A DNA stretch of 13,122 nucleotides from DATEMK01 sp035275625 (lineage in GTDB: Bacteria > Bacteroidota > Bacteroidia > AKYH767-A > OLB10). Shown here in pieces: positions 1-6,467 of this stretch. The notes beneath the pieces are model-generated. The model saw only the letters and a list, made by a program, of their open reading frames with translations, did no database searches and had not been told where the DNA came from. The DNA lies in the NCBI GenBank assembly GCA_035275625.1, contig DATEMK010000562.1, positions 1-13,122 of the forward strand. The letters are read 5' to 3'. A program made the translations under genes and the position numbers. The stretch's first letter is position 1. The number at the start of each line of letters is the position of its first letter.

Positions 1-382
1 CTGATTTTAAAATGTTTTGATACAGTGTCTTTAAATTTTTCCATTCACCTCCGTATAAAGAGTTGAATTGCATTCTTAAAATATCCTTTTCTTGCTTGAT
101 TTTATTCTGTTTTTCCCTTTCAAGTTTATTTATATCCGTCACAGGGGCCGCTTGTTGGGCGTACACAATTTCTTCCTTTTTTGCTTGAGCTTCAAGAATT
201 GCTTCAACTTTTTTTAGTTTTTCGGAAATAAAAGTTTCAAATTCTCTATCAAGTTTGACTTCGGGTTTTTTAAATCTTCCTTCTTTATCAAATAGATAAT
301 CTAGAATCGTTTCTCGGGTACCAAAAATTAAATATGCAACTGATAAAACAGCAAAAAAATGTACAAAATCCTGTAAATTCAT
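1..382 (-). CDS. Membrane-anchored coiled-coil protein, unknown function (3' end outside window)
   Basis: An open frame begins with ATG at 382 and runs uninterrupted to the left edge, giving 127 codons with the C-terminus outside the window. Residues about 6-21 form a hydrophobic segment (FVHFFAVLSVAYLIFG) that fits a single N-terminal transmembrane helix or uncleaved anchor. From about residue 43 on, the protein is highly charged and helical, rich in Lys, Glu and Gln (for example EKLKKVEAILEAQAKKEE), which suggests a coiled coil. The ATG 8 nt upstream (390) hits a stop after two codons, so 382 is the sensible start. It follows the PLD-like gene on the same strand with an 81-nt gap holding a hairpin and a TAnnTTTG box. 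I do not recognise the family. It could be the membrane component of a system with the two upstream genes, but that is inference. Confidence 0.72.
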   Translation of the reverse strand, partial: MNLQDFVHFFAVLSVAYLIFGTRETILDYLFDKEGRFKKPEVKLDREFETFISEKLKKVEAILEAQAKKEEIVYAQQAAPVTDINKLEREKQNKIKQEKDILRMQFNSLYGGEWKNLKTLYQNILKS

Positions 383-400
383 TTTTTCATTTAGGCTAAA

Positions 401-426
401 CAAAAAAAATACACGCTTAAGGCGTG
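401..426 (-). terminator. Weak intrinsic-terminator-like hairpin
   Basis: Read on the minus strand, a 5-bp stem (412-416 with 422-426, 5-nt loop) is followed by A and eight T residues (402-409). It lies 38 nt past the stop of the PLD-like gene and 19 nt before the next start. It may reduce read-through from the upstream genes. The stem is short, so it could instead be leader structure. Confidence 0.35.
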
Positions 427-431
427 CATTG

Positions 432-439
432 CAAATATA
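432..439 (-). promoter_or_regulatory. Candidate Bacteroidota -7 box for the membrane protein gene
   Basis: On the minus strand this reads TATATTTG, an exact match to the Bacteroidota -7 consensus TAnnTTTG, 49 nt upstream of the start at 382. No clear -33 TTG is seen at the usual spacing, and the DNA is very AT-rich, so a chance match is possible. Confidence 0.25.
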
Positions 440-463
440 GACAATATTAATTAACTTACTTAA

Positions 464-1054
464 TTATGAAACTTTTTCACAACTTGATAAAAAGCTATCA
501 AAATCATCAATTAAAAGTTTGGTAAAAGTTTCGTTTTTGAATGAAAATTTGGCGTTGTGTAATACAGAATCATATTCTATTCTAAACATATGAGAATCTC
601 CAGTAGCAAAGTGGATATACTCATTACCCCTTACAGATTTTTCTCCAGGAGGTCTTTTAGATAAAATATTATTTAAAAATGCAGATGACGCAATTTTTAA
701 TTCAACCCTTGAATTTTCTTCTTTTGACTTGTGAACTAAAAAATTAAAAAATTTTGCAGGATGGTCAGGCTTTGTTTGAATAACAACCTTCAGATTTGTA
801 TTGGGTCTTGAAATAAACTCACCTAAGCTTTTCATAAATGTATCATCACATTCACAGCATTGAGATATTGTACCGTCAACATTATTTGCAAAAATTCTAA
901 TTTGTTCCTGAGATTTTTTAAAAATGGTGGACATGACAGCATTTGCCTGAGGTGCGCCATCATTGGAATAAATTTCAGTGGAGTTAGAATTTGCCCAATT
1001 TTCGCACTTCTCCAAAAATTCAAGATATTCTTTATTAGTAGTTAAAGCGGGCAT
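464..1054 (-). CDS. Small protein resembling a degenerate phospholipase-D-like domain
   Basis: The protein is 196 aa with no signal peptide or membrane segment. Residues about 35-62 (AQANAVMSTIF-type helix, then QIRIFANNVDG) and 87-93 (LKVVIQT) resemble the helix-strand pattern of small PLD-superfamily domains. The C-terminal part has a HFATGDSHMFRIE segment (148-160) followed by helices ending in DDFDSFL, as in single-domain PLD-like proteins that bind or sense rather than cleave. The catalytic HxK(x)4D motif of active PLD enzymes is not present, so phosphodiesterase activity is unlikely. A small Cys cluster (C66, C67, C69) is unusual. The start ATG at 1054 is 18 nt downstream of an exact TAnnTTTG box. 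The gene lies between a TIR-like gene and a membrane coiled-coil gene on the same strand. The fold assignment rests on pattern memory and is uncertain. Confidence 0.7.
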   Translation of the reverse strand: MPALTTNKEYLEFLEKCENWANSNSTEIYSNDGAPQANAVMSTIFKKSQEQIRIFANNVDGTISQCCECDDTFMKSLGEFISRPNTNLKVVIQTKPDHPAKFFNFLVHKSKEENSRVELKIASSAFLNNILSKRPPGEKSVRGNEYIHFATGDSHMFRIEYDSVLHNAKFSFKNETFTKLLIDDFDSFLSSCEKVS

Positions 1055-1370
1055 ATTTAAAAAATTTGTTCCAAAAGTAAAACTGTGAATGTTAAAAACA
1101 TATTAAATAAACATTCCAATACAAAAAAGTTTTCAATAATAGGCTGTTCATATGTTTACTTATTAACAGCAATGTTATTAACTTATTTTCAATATTTTAA
1201 AAAAAATTTTTAATAGATTGAAAATCAAATAAATAAAATATAAGAATGTGCGGTTTTATATGGTCAAAAATTAAAAATAATGTTAAAAATATTTATATCT
1301 CAAATTTTTGGCATGAGGCTATTGTGAGACTTTATTTCCCAAAATTGAAATTAAAAAGAACCCACTGGAA
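1055..1370. other. AT-rich intergenic region between the TIR-like and PLD-like genes
   Basis: This 316-nt gap is extremely AT-rich. Besides the promoter box at 1072-1079 it holds a 9-bp inverted repeat (1185-1193 with 1217-1225) around an A/T-only stretch. On the plus strand there is a 42-codon frame (1246-1374) with no ribosome-binding site and biased composition, judged spurious. No convincing gene or classical terminator was seen. Confidence 0.6.
1072..1079 (-). promoter_or_regulatory. Candidate Bacteroidota -7 box for the PLD-like gene
   Basis: On the minus strand this reads TACTTTTG, an exact TAnnTTTG match, 17 nt before the ATG at 1054. That would give a short leader. A clear -33 TTG was not found. 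If used, the gene has its own promoter despite following the TIR-like gene. Confidence 0.35.
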
Positions 1371-2213
1371 TTAAAAGGCAGACTCAGACGTTAATATAAA
1401 ATTTTTAACAATTTTATTGAGATATTCCTTAGAAATGAAAGTACCTGTTTTATCCGCAATAAAATTAGAGAAATCATCTATTTTATCCGGTAAGGTGTTA
1501 ATATCTTCAATTTTATTAGCTTTCATAAATTCGAACAGATATTCTTTCACAGGGTCGTTTATTTTTATTGATGGAGTTCTAGATATATAAGTATTTTTTG
1601 TTGATTTTAAATTCGAATTAATCACAGACATTTCATTAGTTATCCCCTGAAGTAGTTTAATTATAAATTCTGAAGAACCAATCTCCTGAGTTTCAATTTT
1701 TGGTTTGTATTGTACAAAATGTTTTAAAAAAGTAGAATATTCGGGTTTTTTTGACGCATTATATGTAGCTTTTATTTTTTCAGAAAGTTTTTCTTTAAAC
1801 TTATTTATTGTTGCATAGCGTAAATCTTTTGGGTAAGTCAAATGTTCAATAGGGGAGGTATCAAAATTATAGTTCGTTTGATCATCCTTTATAATAATTG
1901 CAGCTTTATCAAAAGCTAGTCTTAAACCTAATTCAAACATGACATTTGGGTTTTTGGAACTCACATCACAAATAATTATCGGATTGTTAATTACATTTTG
2001 AATTATACGATTGTGGATAATTCCAATTTCGTCAGCATCGCTAACCATATTCGCATTGAAACCAGAATTATTAATAACTTCTTCTAAAATTGCTCTAACT
2101 TCAGACCAATGGCTTTCCGGATATCCATCCGAAGATGATATTGGCATAATAATACCACAAGTCTCCTTTTTCTCAGTCTGATGTGAACCATTTGTAGCAG
2201 TCTTTTTTTCCAT
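1371..2213 (-). CDS. TIR-like / nucleoside 2-deoxyribosyltransferase-like domain protein
   Basis: The protein is 280 aa and predicted soluble. Residues about 19-150 look like the flavodoxin-like fold shared by nucleoside 2-deoxyribosyltransferases and TIR-like domains. A first strand (CGIIMPIS, 19-26) is followed by a helix with WSEVRAILEEVI, and then the diagnostic block ICDVSSKNPNVMFELGLRLA (81-100) with a candidate catalytic Glu94. A further strand (KAAIIIKDD) comes after it. In this superfamily the Glu acts in cleaving N-glycosidic bonds of nucleotides or NAD, and such domains are common effectors in bacterial immunity. The remaining residues (about 155-280) are helical and unassigned, possibly sensory or oligomerising. 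The start ATG at 2213 gives a charged, disordered N-terminus; no later Met precedes the first strand except within it. It is the first gene of the minus-strand accessory block. The defence role is inferred. Confidence 0.82.
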   Translation of the reverse strand: MEKKTATNGSHQTEKKETCGIIMPISSSDGYPESHWSEVRAILEEVINNSGFNANMVSDADEIGIIHNRIIQNVINNPIIICDVSSKNPNVMFELGLRLAFDKAAIIIKDDQTNYNFDTSPIEHLTYPKDLRYATINKFKEKLSEKIKATYNASKKPEYSTFLKHFVQYKPKIETQEIGSSEFIIKLLQGITNEMSVINSNLKSTKNTYISRTPSIKINDPVKEYLFEFMKANKIEDINTLPDKIDDFSNFIADKTGTFISKEYLNKIVKNFILTSESAF

Positions 2214-2240
2214 ATCAATTAATTTATTTTATTGTTTAAG

Positions 2241-2248
2241 CAAGATTA
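2241..2248 (-). promoter_or_regulatory. Weak candidate -7 box for the TIR-like gene
   Basis: On the minus strand this reads TAATCTTG, one mismatch from TAnnTTTG, 27 nt upstream of the ATG at 2213. No -33 TTG was identified. It is listed because it is the best candidate in the leader. Confidence 0.18.
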
Positions 2249-2495
2249 GTAAATTTTAGTTATTAAAAAAATATTTTTAAAAATAATTTTATCCGTTTTT
2301 GAGAGGAGATTTTATTTATTTTTGATAAAAAGTTCTTTAGAAAAAGCTTGAATACTTCAAACTTTTTATTGCTTTTTTCAAGAAATCTTACAAACTGATT
2401 TGCCCGAGAGATGATTTTGTGGAGAGCTTTTCACTCCGGGAGATATGGAAAAATCTAAAAAATCTTACAGTTTACTGAAAGATAGTTGAAACCTT

Positions 2496-2560
2496 ATGAA
2501 ACAACCTACGTTTCATTGGGGGATTGTTTCATTTTCGATTTGGCAGATTTCAAATCGAAA
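2496..2560 (+). promoter_or_regulatory. Leader structure: competing hairpins plus a 10-bp hairpin upstream of 2650 gene
   Basis: ATGAAACAA at 2496-2504 pairs perfectly with TTGTTTCAT at 2524-2532 (9 bp). Its first seven bases also pair with GTTTCAT at 2510-2516 (7 bp, 7-nt loop), so the two hairpins exclude each other. Directly after comes a perfect 10-bp stem with an 8-nt loop (2533-2542 with 2551-2560). No T-run follows, so this is not a standard terminator. It may be leader RNA or a protein-binding region; function unknown. Confidence 0.4.
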
Positions 2561-2649
2561 CAAAAATAAAACAATAAAGTATAACAAAGTGAAAATATTT
2601 TAAAACTTAATCAATAATTAATTTTAACTCTTAAAAACAAATCAGACTT

Positions 2650-3585
2650 ATGAAAACGAATGCCGATTACAATTGCAGCCAAGCCAGCCTTTATTTAATT
2701 GCAGACAAAGGATGGGATAGTTTTATTCAGTTCCTTGTAGTGTTTACGGCTTTTAAGGCTAAGTACACTTTGAGCTATGCCAACCAAAGAAAAGCCGAAA
2801 TATTAGCAGCTGAAAAAATGCCCGATGACCGCGCACGAACAGAGGTGGCGGAAAGCCTGAGGATTCAATTATCAATGGATAATAAGGATTGTCTTGCCAC
2901 TATGCAACGTTTGAAAAGATATATTGCCGATGCATGGGCAGAAGAATTTTTTGATTCAAAGTGGGATGCCGCTTCGGGTGACAAGTACGCAGAGAGCAGC
3001 AATGAGAACTGGAAGGAAACTAAACAGATGATGATAGGTGCGATAGAGTTTGCAAATAATAATTCGGCTGCGCTGGAGGCTAATGATAATATGCCAACCA
3101 CATTTGTGCAGGAATTAGAAGATAAGAAAGATGCATTTGTGCTGACGCTTTCTAAATTTATTACAGCCGAGCAGAATGCAGAGAAGTTAACCGAAGAGAA
3201 GCTGATTGCAAATAATAAAATCAATGAGTTCCTGATGAGCATGTTTAAGGATGCACAGGAATTGTTCACCCTGGAATCTATAAGAGACCAGTTTGTGTTT
3301 GAGAAGGTTAATACGATGATTAATCCCGGTTCACCGGCTAATTTGAAGGGAATGGTTACTTATATGATTGACGGGAAGCCGGTTGCTGGCCTGGATGCAA
3401 TGATAGAAGAGCAGGATCTGGTTGTGAAAACGGGCCCTAACGGTGAGTATAATTTTGACGGTGTGAGAAGCGGGGATGTGACGGTGAAGTATGTTTTGAA
3501 CGGTGAGGTGAAGGATACGGAGACGTTCAGGATACCACCCAATACAACGGTGACGAAGGATGTGAAGATAGCTGCGGGGAATTGA
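2650..3585 (+). CDS. Helical protein with C-terminal carboxypeptidase-regulatory-like domain
   Basis: The protein is 311 aa with no signal peptide or clear membrane helix, so it is probably cytoplasmic. Residues 1-225 are almost entirely helical, with patterns such as KAEILAAEKMPDD, LKRYIADAWAEEF and EQNAEKLTEEKLIANNK, suggesting a helical bundle. Residues about 230-308 form a beta-rich domain: LKGMVTYMIDGKPVAGLDA, then TGPNGEYNFDGVRSGDVTVKY, then RIPPNTTVTKDVKI. This is the pattern of the CarboxypepD_reg-like (transthyretin-type) sandwich, usually found on exported Bacteroidota proteins. Its presence without an export signal is odd. I recall similar proteins as a multi-copy family in Bacteroidota, with no known function. 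ATG at 2650 is the first in-frame start and follows a structured AT-rich leader. The gene ends upstream of a GC-rich palindrome and a strong terminator, so it is likely monocistronic. Confidence 0.82.
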   Translation: MKTNADYNCSQASLYLIADKGWDSFIQFLVVFTAFKAKYTLSYANQRKAEILAAEKMPDDRARTEVAESLRIQLSMDNKDCLATMQRLKRYIADAWAEEFFDSKWDAASGDKYAESSNENWKETKQMMIGAIEFANNNSAALEANDNMPTTFVQELEDKKDAFVLTLSKFITAEQNAEKLTEEKLIANNKINEFLMSMFKDAQELFTLESIRDQFVFEKVNTMINPGSPANLKGMVTYMIDGKPVAGLDAMIEEQDLVVKTGPNGEYNFDGVRSGDVTVKYVLNGEVKDTETFRIPPNTTVTKDVKIAAGN

Positions 3586-3600
3586 AATCAAGCCCCACCC

Positions 3601-3623
3601 AACCTCCCCGATGGGGAGGGGTT
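3601..3623. repeat. GC-rich palindrome, CCTCCCC-GAT-GGGGAGG
   Basis: A perfect 7-bp stem (3603-3609 with 3613-3619) has a 3-nt loop, within a C-rich left and G-rich right flank, 17 nt past the stop of the 2650 gene. It resembles the CCCCTCTCC-AAA-GGAGAGGGG palindromes at 6468-6671 and is probably a diverged member of the same dispersed family. Confidence 0.6.
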
Positions 3624-3698
3624 GCTGACGCGTATGGTCGCATTTCATTTAACGGGCTGATTTTAAAAAGAGGAATTAAAAAATAAAGTTTTGTGGTT

Positions 3699-3733
3699 AA
3701 GGCTGCATGGAAGAAATTCCGGCAGCCTTTTTT
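3699..3733 (+). terminator. Rho-independent terminator of the 2650-3585 gene
   Basis: AAGGCTGC (3699-3706) pairs with GCAGCCTT (3722-3729) in an 8-bp stem. An inner GGAA-GAAA-TTCC hairpin (3709-3720) extends it, and a six-T run ends at 3733. It lies 114 nt past the stop codon and separates this gene from the adhesin gene. Confidence 0.85.
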
Positions 3734-3766
3734 GTTTAGCGGGTTTGCAATGAGAGTACTTAACAC

Positions 3767-3796
3767 GTTTTTATCATCTTTTAAGACGATAAAAAC
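3767..3796. repeat. Inverted repeat, 9-bp arms
   Basis: GTTTTTATC (3767-3775) and GATAAAAAC (3788-3796) are perfect reverse complements around a 12-nt spacer that can itself form three or four more pairs. It lies between the terminator and the promoter-like element of the adhesin gene. It could be an operator; no U-tract supports a terminator. Confidence 0.4.
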
Positions 3797-3810
3797 ATAC
3801 GTAATTATGG

Positions 3811-3884
3811 TGATTTTCTGAGAATATTTTCGCCCGTGATGCAACTTTCGGGTATGTTTACGCATCTTGCAAATGATAAGGGAC
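3811..3884 (+). repeat. Direct repeat copy 1, upstream of adhesin
   Basis: This segment aligns along its length with 6219-6288, about three-quarters identical by eye with small gaps. The best conserved parts are ATGCAACTTT (3839-3848) and TATGTTTACGCATCTT (3853-3868, two differences in copy 2). They are separated by 4 nt in both copies. Confidence 0.6.
3839..3868 (+). promoter_or_regulatory. Candidate ECF-sigma-type promoter of the adhesin gene
   Basis: The block GCAACTT (3841-3847) resembles ECF sigma -35 elements with an AAC core. A second conserved block TATGTTTACGC starts 4 nt after the first block, placing CGCAT about 15 nt downstream of GCAAC. The element ends 61 nt before the chosen start at 3930. 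Both blocks and their spacing are kept in copy 2 at 6245-6274. This is an interpretation of conservation, not a proven promoter. Confidence 0.35.
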
Positions 3885-3929
3885 GTTCTGTTTTATTTTT
3901 TGCCTATGATCCAACTAAAAACCTTGACC

Positions 3930-6158
3930 ATGAAAACAAAAAATTTACTCTTGACTCTCACAGGGATTTTATTCCTGCTCCATGCAGAAAAAGCTTCTGC
4001 ATCACACATTATCGGCAACAGCATTACTTATGAGTATGTCGGCACCAACCAGTACCTTCTTACCATGAAATTATACAGGGATTGCTCCGGGATACCTGCA
4101 CCCCCACAGGCTGATATTTGCTATAGCTCGGCTTCAGCAGGGTTAAACGGAACTGTTATCCTGAACCCGGTTGCCGGAACCGGGCTGGAATGCCAGCCCA
4201 GCCCGTGTGTTGCAGGCAATGGAATAAGCGCCTGCATTGGCGGAAGCAATTTCAGTATGCAGGAATGGATTTACCAGGGAGTAGTGACCCTGCCGCAGGC
4301 AGCCTTTGACTGGATTCTATCTTTTGAACAATGCTGCCGGAATGCGGCAATTACTACATTGGGGGGCGCTGCCGGAACAGGGGCTTATGTTTATACCAAG
4401 CTTGACAATCTTAATTACCCGGTAAACAGTTCTCCTCAATTCACGACTCCGCCATTTGCACAATATTGCCTGAATGTTTTATCCACCTACAGCTTTACAA
4501 GCATTGATCCTGACGGTGACTCATTGGTATATTCGCTTGCCGGGGTGGAAGATGCAAGTTTCGGTTGCCCCATGACAGGATTTGCTCTCGGCTACAATGC
4601 GCCTTATTCGGCCACCAATCCTCTTTCATCATCTACCGCCCTGGCATTTGATCCTGCAACAGGAAATTTAACGTTCACGCCTGACATCATGCAGATAGCC
4701 GTTATCGGGATGATTGTGCAGGAATACCGCAATGGTGTCTTGATAGGCGAGGTAAAACGTGATGATGAAATAAGCATTGTAAACGGAATCATGTATTCCA
4801 ATTATATGAAAGGGAAAGTTTACATTGATAATAATTCCAACCAGGTTTATGATGCCGGTGATGATGCGATGCACGGAAGCATCATTGAAGCGCAGCCGGG
4901 ACCCTTGTATTCAAGCACTAATTTTTTTGGTGATTATGCACAGGCTGTCCAGTTCGGAACATTTACCACAACAATTCCCAATATTCCTTTGTATTATGTG
5001 GTAACACCGGCAAGCAATACTGCCACTTTCAGCATGTCATTTCAAACTGATTCATTAAATGATTTTATATTGAGCGCTCCCTACAATGCACAGGATTTAA
5101 GAGTGGTGCTTACGGGCAACCCTCATTGCGCTCCGGGAAGCGGTGCCACGTTACACATTACTTATGTGAATGTGGGAACAGCACCCATCAGCGGTTCGGT
5201 GAACCTGGTTTATGATATGAATTTTAATTACATCAACAGCAGCGTAACCCCCGATAACATAGCAGGTAATACGATTACATGGAATTTTTCCAATTTACCT
5301 ACCCTGGCTTCCGCTGACATTGATGTATTTTTTATGTTGCCTTTATCGGTTCAATTGAATACCCAGATCTTATCATACGCAGATATTCTTCCGCTTGCAG
5401 GGGATTCGTTTCCGCAGGATAACAGTGACACGCTTCACCAGCTTGCAGCAGCGCCTGTTGATCCTAATGAAAAAACTGTTGAGCCATCCGGATTCATTAC
5501 CACCGGGCAAATTGCTGGCGGGTTGTATCTTGAATACACGATCTTTTTTCAAAATACCGGGAACGCACCTGCAATAGATGTTGTTATTGCAGATACGCTT
5601 CATCCAAATTTAAATATTCCAACATTTGAAGTGCTTAGTGCAAGCCATCCTTATACCTGGAGCATAAGAGATCACGGCATCATTGAATTCAGGTTCGACA
5701 ACATTTATCTTCCTGACAGCAATGCTAACGAACCTCTCAGTCATGGCTTTATCAAATACAGGATTAAGCCAAAGAATAACCTTGTGACAGGCGACAAAAT
5801 GACCAACACCGCTTATATTGTTTTTGACAGCAACGCTCCTGTTGTGACCAATTCCACTTCGACAACTGTGATACATATAGTTTCTGTAAACGAGCTTTCA
5901 CCGGATGTTTCTGATTTACTAATTTATCCGAATCCGTCAAATAATTTTTTAACTATTGAAATGAATTTAAAAGAAGCTGCGGCATTAAACATCCTCCTGT
6001 TAAATGTAACGGGACAAACCATTATGAAAACAGAAAGTAATGTGAAACCGGGAATATTTAAAAAGCAATTGGAAATAAATGATCTTTCAGAAGGCATTTA
6101 CTTTCTGAAAATTGAAACGTCAAAAGGAGTGAACGTGGTTAAAATCATAAAGAACTGA
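3930..6158 (+). CDS. T9SS-exported adhesin-like protein with type A C-terminal sorting domain
   Basis: The protein is 742 aa from the ATG at 3930. I chose this over the longer frame (from 3867) because it starts directly with a signal peptide (residues 1-24, basic KTK, hydrophobic LLLTLTGILFLL, cleavage after ASA) and the upstream part lies in a repeated non-coding element. The mature start SHIIGNSITYEYVGTNQY is typical of large Bacteroidota surface proteins, followed by FEQCCRNAAI (132-141) and DPDGDSLVYSL (193-203). A spacer with VYIDNNSNQVYDAGDD (297-312) resembles Ca-binding SdrD-type repeats. Residues about 386-650 look like conserved extracellular beta-repeat modules (DPNEKTVEPSGF; LEYTIFFQNTGNAPAIDVVI). 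Residues 660-742 are the T9SS type A sorting domain (YPNPSNNFLTIEM, VKPGIFKKQ, GIYFLKIET, VKIIKN). It should be secreted or surface-attached; ligand unknown. A direct repeat lies on each side. Confidence 0.92.
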   Translation: MKTKNLLLTLTGILFLLHAEKASASHIIGNSITYEYVGTNQYLLTMKLYRDCSGIPAPPQADICYSSASAGLNGTVILNPVAGTGLECQPSPCVAGNGISACIGGSNFSMQEWIYQGVVTLPQAAFDWILSFEQCCRNAAITTLGGAAGTGAYVYTKLDNLNYPVNSSPQFTTPPFAQYCLNVLSTYSFTSIDPDGDSLVYSLAGVEDASFGCPMTGFALGYNAPYSATNPLSSSTALAFDPATGNLTFTPDIMQIAVIGMIVQEYRNGVLIGEVKRDDEISIVNGIMYSNYMKGKVYIDNNSNQVYDAGDDAMHGSIIEAQPGPLYSSTNFFGDYAQAVQFGTFTTTIPNIPLYYVVTPASNTATFSMSFQTDSLNDFILSAPYNAQDLRVVLTGNPHCAPGSGATLHITYVNVGTAPISGSVNLVYDMNFNYINSSVTPDNIAGNTITWNFSNLPTLASADIDVFFMLPLSVQLNTQILSYADILPLAGDSFPQDNSDTLHQLAAAPVDPNEKTVEPSGFITTGQIAGGLYLEYTIFFQNTGNAPAIDVVIADTLHPNLNIPTFEVLSASHPYTWSIRDHGIIEFRFDNIYLPDSNANEPLSHGFIKYRIKPKNNLVTGDKMTNTAYIVFDSNAPVVTNSTSTTVIHIVSVNELSPDVSDLLIYPNPSNNFLTIEMNLKEAAALNILLLNVTGQTIMKTESNVKPGIFKKQLEINDLSEGIYFLKIETSKGVNVVKIIKN

Positions 6159-6218
6159 CCCTGAAATAAAAGTTGCATTTCTCATCCTTAAGCATGATGA
6201 AAATATAATCCATTTTGA

Positions 6219-6288
6219 TGATTTTATGTAAAATTTTACGGGTGATGCAACTTTTTGATATGTTTATGCTTCTTATAGGATGTAGGAC
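6219..6288 (+). repeat. Direct repeat copy 2, downstream of adhesin
   Basis: This is the partner of 3811-3884. It keeps ATGCAACTTT (6245-6254) and TATGTTTATGCTTCTT (6259-6274) at the same 4-nt spacing. No plus-strand gene follows it, so as a promoter it would be an orphan. Confidence 0.6.
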
Positions 6289-6332
6289 AATTTATCATCA
6301 TAAAAATCAAATCATCGGTTCAAATACTTTTC

Positions 6333-6362
6333 AAGGGGATTTATTTTTTGCAGTTAACAATG
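6333..6362 (+). repeat. 30-nt direct repeat, first copy
   Basis: This is identical to 6550-6579. It ends in AATG. In the second copy the sequence continues directly into the 48-nt repeat, while here a further 54 nt come first. Confidence 0.85.
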
Positions 6363-6416
6363 GAAAAAGGGGTCTGTTGCTAACCAAGTGGTGATTGAAT
6401 AGTTTAGGTTTTTGTT

Positions 6417-6464
6417 AATGTGACGGAGGTGCTGAAAGGCATCTCCGTTTTTTCATTTCACGCC
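6417..6464 (+). repeat. 48-nt direct repeat, first copy (contains terminator)
   Basis: All 48 bases are identical to 6576-6623. The repeat begins with AATG and includes a complete terminator hairpin and T-run. Confidence 0.88.
6423..6453 (+). terminator. Rho-independent terminator, copy A
   Basis: ACGGAGGTGC (6423-6432) pairs with GCATCTCCGT (6439-6448): ten pairs including one G-T, a 6-nt loop TGAAAG, then a run of T to 6453. It is the likely terminator of the adhesin transcript or of anything starting at repeat copy 2. Confidence 0.85.
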
Positions 6465-6467
6465 CTG

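Larger units (their letters stand above)
2214..2649. other. Divergent non-coding region between accessory block and plus-strand genes
   Basis: This is 436 nt without a convincing gene. The left part is AT-rich and should hold the promoter of the TIR-like gene. The right part (about 2490-2560) is dense in inverted repeats and is described separately. Very short plus-strand frames exist at 2445-2489 (14 codons, preceded by GGGAG) and 2496-2603 (35 codons). Neither has enough support to be called a gene. Confidence 0.6.

Noticed and set aside
1246..1374. Plus-strand 42-codon frame in the gap between the TIR-like and PLD-like genes
   Set aside because: No ribosome-binding site, Lys/Asn/Ile-heavy composition expected from AT-rich DNA, and it overlaps the end of the TIR-like gene.
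2299..2324. TTG followed by TATTTTTG as a plus-strand promoter for the 2650 gene
   Set aside because: The spacing between the boxes (15 nt) is shorter than usual and the site is more than 300 nt upstream in very AT-rich DNA.
2445..2489. 14-codon frame preceded by GGGAG, a possible leader peptide
   Set aside because: Bacteroidota rarely rely on Shine-Dalgarno sites, and a frame this short is common by chance; no link to a downstream attenuator was found.
2496..2603. 35-codon plus-strand frame over the hairpins
   Set aside because: The frame coincides with the inverted repeats and turns into Lys/Asn-rich translation of AT-rich DNA; structure explains the sequence better.
2865..3865. Minus-strand frames opposite the 2650 gene and its 3' region (2865-3269, 3331-3648, 3527-3865)
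   Set aside because: The first two are shadows of the plus-strand gene; the last translates the GC-rich palindrome and terminator.
3867..3929. Upstream start adding 21 residues to the adhesin
   Set aside because: This stretch overlaps the repeated promoter-like element and would bury the signal peptide; ATG at 3930 begins it directly.
6363..6416. 54-nt segment as a miniature transposable element with AATG target duplication
   Set aside because: Its ends are not inverted repeats and it is very short; microhomology deletion in the other copy is simpler.
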